NCBI GenBank assembly: GCA_910574895.1
Contig: CAJTDQ010000008.1
Location: forward strand, 26,855-90,854
Direction: 5' to 3'
DNA: 64,000 nt
Source: Eubacteriaceae bacterium
Lineage (GTDB): Bacteria; Bacillota; Clostridia; Lachnospirales; Lachnospiraceae
Both the position numbers and the translations under genes were made by a program. Below the pieces are notes generated by a model. The model was not told the DNA's origin. It saw nothing but the letters and a program-made list of their open reading frames with translations, and did no database searches. Each line of letters begins with the position of its first letter. Position 1 is the first letter of the stretch. Positions 62,366 through 64,000 of the stretch are shown one piece after another.

Positions 62366-62394
62366 TTGCTTAATCGAAAAGGAATAGATATAAT
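62366..62394 (+). promoter_or_regulatory. Promoter of the cysteine synthase-family gene
   Basis: TTGCTT (62366-62371) and TATAAT (62389-62394), 17 bases apart. A further TTGACA lies at 62402. Confidence 0.55.
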
Positions 62395-62448
62395 AAATTA
62401 GTTGACAAAAAAATATAATAATAGAGAAATGAATAAAAGGAACAGATT

Positions 62449-63375
62449 ATGATATATAATAATGTTTTGGAATTTATAGGTCATACACCTATGGTTCGGT
62501 TAAACCATATGGTAGATGAAGATTCAGCAGAGGTTTTAGTGAAGTTTGAGGGGCTGAATGTAGGCGGATCTATTAAAACAAGGACTGCATATGAGATGAT
62601 TAAGGCGGCAGAGGCAGCAGGAAAACTTCATGAAAATACAATTATAGTAGAGCCAACCAGTGGTAATCAGGGAATTGGTTTATCGTTAGTTGGAGCGGTA
62701 AAAGGTTATAAGACGATAATTATTATGCCGGATTCTGTGAGTGAAGAAAGAAGAAAATTAGTCAGACATTATGGAGCAGAGGTTGTTTTAATTCATGATG
62801 ATGGTGACATTGGAGAATGTATTGATAAATGCTTACAGACAGCATTAGATATGGCAGAGAAAAATCCAAATGTTTTTGTTCCACAGCAGTTTGAAAATCC
62901 AAATAATGTGAAAGCACACAGGCATCATACCGGATTAGAAATTATGGAACAGGTGGAAGGTCCTATTCATGGATTTTGTTCAGGGATTGGAACAGGTGGA
63001 ACGATAACCGGAATTGGAACAGTATTAAAAGCACAGAATCCTGATATTGAGATATGGGCAGTAGAGCCGGAAAATGCGGCAATACTGGCAGGCGGAAATA
63101 TTGGTACACATATACAGATGGGAATTGGAGATGGAATTATTCCGGAAATATTAGATCAAAACATCTATGATGATATATATATTGTAACAGATGATGAAGC
63201 AATTAATACTGCAAAGGATCTAGCGAGAAAAGAAGGATTAATGTGTGGAATTTCCAGTGGAACAAATGTGGCAGCAGCAATTAAACTTGCTAAGAAGTTA
63301 GGAAAGGGAAAAACTGTTGTGACAGTATTACCGGATACAGCGGAACGTTATTTTTCAACCCCACTTTTTGCGTAA
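62449..63375 (+). CDS. cysK: Cysteine synthase-family PLP enzyme
   Basis: Fold-type II PLP enzyme of 308 residues that would make cysteine from O-acetylserine and sulfide. The PLP lysine is in VGGSIKTRTA, the substrate loop reads PTSGNQGIGLS (canonical enzymes have TSGNTG) and the phosphate loop is GIGTGGTITGIG. The C-terminus VTVLPDTAERYFST is typical. The changed TSGNQG and SIKTR motifs leave room for a related beta-replacement activity. AAAAGGAA precedes the ATG. Confidence 0.88.
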   Translation: MIYNNVLEFIGHTPMVRLNHMVDEDSAEVLVKFEGLNVGGSIKTRTAYEMIKAAEAAGKLHENTIIVEPTSGNQGIGLSLVGAVKGYKTIIIMPDSVSEERRKLVRHYGAEVVLIHDDGDIGECIDKCLQTALDMAEKNPNVFVPQQFENPNNVKAHRHHTGLEIMEQVEGPIHGFCSGIGTGGTITGIGTVLKAQNPDIEIWAVEPENAAILAGGNIGTHIQMGIGDGIIPEILDQNIYDDIYIVTDDEAINTAKDLARKEGLMCGISSGTNVAAAIKLAKKLGKGKTVVTVLPDTAERYFSTPLFA

Positions 63376-63387
63376 GCCAAGTCATGC

Positions 63388-63451
63388 ATAAACAAGAAAT
63401 CATTCCGTGTCAAAAGCTTGCTTTTGTAAACGGAAGTGATTTCTTGTTTAT
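63388..63451 (+). terminator. Long hairpin after the cysteine synthase-family gene
   Basis: ATAAACAAGAAATCA (63388-63402) pairs with TGATTTCTTGTTTAT (63437-63451), TTCCG with CGGAA, and CAAAAGC with GCTTTTG at the tip. No clean T run follows, so it may be a repeat element rather than a terminator. Confidence 0.5.
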
Positions 63452-63469
63452 ATAGGGCGCAGCCCGACA

Positions 63470-63617
63470 GCGAGAAGAAGCGAAGCGAAATCGAGCTGCA
63501 TGGCTTGAGAGGAAAGCGTGATGCGAGAAGAAGCGAAGCGAAATCGAGCTGCATGGCTTGAGAGGAAAGCATGATGCGAGAAGAAGCGAAGCGAAATCGA
63601 GCTGCATGGCTTGAAAG
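63470..63617 (+). repeat. Three 53-bp tandem repeats
   Basis: Units begin at 63470, 63523 and 63576 with GCGAGAAGAAGCGAAGCGAA and run through GAGCTGCATGGCTTGAGAGG. Units 1 and 2 differ at one base near their ends (AAGCGTGAT versus AAGCATGAT); unit 3 is cut short. They are clearly richer in GC than the surroundings. Confidence 0.9.
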
Positions 63618-63656
63618 CATCCCATGTTTTACAAAATAAGAAAAGAGGATATAAGT

Positions 63657-63860
63657 ATGACAGAAGAAAAGAAAATTAAAATCGGTAAGATATGCAATCA
63701 TATTAATACAGTTTTGTTTATATTATTTTTTATTAATGTATGTGTGATACCAATTATGAATAAAATGTTTTTTATGATATCCACACCAATAATTGTAATA
63801 TTGTTTTCTGTAAGTTGTATTGTCAGCCATGTTTTATTGAAAGATTATAAACCAGAATAA
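63657..63860 (+). CDS. Small two-helix membrane protein, unknown function
   Basis: A 67-residue protein with a charged start (MTEEKKIKIGKI) and two hydrophobic helices (about 17-35 and 40-60). AGAGGA precedes the ATG at 63657. I do not recognise a family. It lies just behind the tandem repeats and may have its own promoter within them. Confidence 0.6.
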   Translation: MTEEKKIKIGKICNHINTVLFILFFINVCVIPIMNKMFFMISTPIIVILFSVSCIVSHVLLKDYKPE

Positions 63861-64000
63861 AAAACAATGTAGATAGAAAGAAAGACCAACTATCAAAAGT
63901 CAATAGGTAAGAGAAAATAAGTTTTTGAATATTAGATGCAAATTTATGCATAACAAAAAGACCTGATTTTACAAGCCTGATGACAAATATGGAATTAAAA
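63861..64000. other. Right edge, no feature seen
   Basis: AT-rich sequence without a credible gene start, hairpin or repeat. Confidence 0.6.

Noticed and set aside
63470..63617. CRISPR array
   Set aside because: The 53-bp units are directly adjacent without unique spacers, and no cas gene is present.
63348..63701. Minus-strand frames crossing the 53-bp repeats
   Set aside because: They merely translate the tandem repeats, lack ribosome sites, and overlap the end of the cysteine synthase-family gene.

Overview
The window looks like a chromosomal segment of a low-GC Gram-positive anaerobe of the class Clostridia, most likely a Lachnospiraceae-type gut bacterium. The inference rests on AT-rich DNA with strong AGGAGG-type ribosome sites, a PolC-type replicative polymerase, and the Firmicutes gene orders pyrH-frr-uppS-cdsA-dxr-rseP-ispG-polC and rimP-nusA-ylxR-L7Ae-infB-rbfA-nrnA-truB-ribF-rpsO. 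BspA-type leucine-rich-repeat surface proteins and sortase-assembled pili also fit. I cannot name the species.

Layout. 1-2900: end of a KtrB/TrkH potassium channel, KtrA, a TauE/SafE permease and a lone trpF. 2980-3660: a HicA/HicB toxin-antitoxin pair. 3667-8342: a BceRSAB-like antimicrobial-peptide sensing and detoxification module, with a candidate BceR box before each transcription unit. 8374-12200: a structured untranslated leader, a secreted subtilase with a second metal-binding-like domain, and a BspA-type LRR protein. 12216-14532 (minus): YolD-like protein, Y-family polymerase, Maf. 14600-16600: a GntR/YtrA-type regulator with a perfect promoter-embedded palindrome and its ABC transporter. 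16713-20755: zinc-macrodomain plus class M sirtuin, an NAD(P)-binding reductase, an HxlR regulator and an MFS carrier. 20756-21086: a type I toxin-antitoxin locus whose 39-codon toxin gene and antisense RNA both have recognisable promoters. 21172-26959: FluC, an NlpC/P60 hydrolase and a LysR-linked redox cluster.

27044-38247 is the membrane-lipid, isoprenoid and polC housekeeping run, followed by a minus-strand tRNA-Glu. 38499-41094 holds an SDR enzyme, a regulatory RNA-like element, a frameshifted secreted-protein gene and a second LRR protein. 41193-50482 is the translation/transcription operon. A pilus cluster (signal peptidase I, an in-frame double pilin, two sortases, a small pilin) lies at 50568-59212 between rpsO and pnp, two genes that are often adjacent. 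pnp has a large leader hairpin and a second hairpin between its ribosome site and start codon. The right end carries a KLDE-repeat coiled-coil gene, a cysteine synthase-family gene, a long hairpin with 53-bp tandem repeats, and a small membrane protein.

The observations I rate highest are the two-pilin open reading frame with internal signal peptide and two sorting signals, the type I toxin-antitoxin locus, the subtilase fusion protein, and the unusual pnp translation start.
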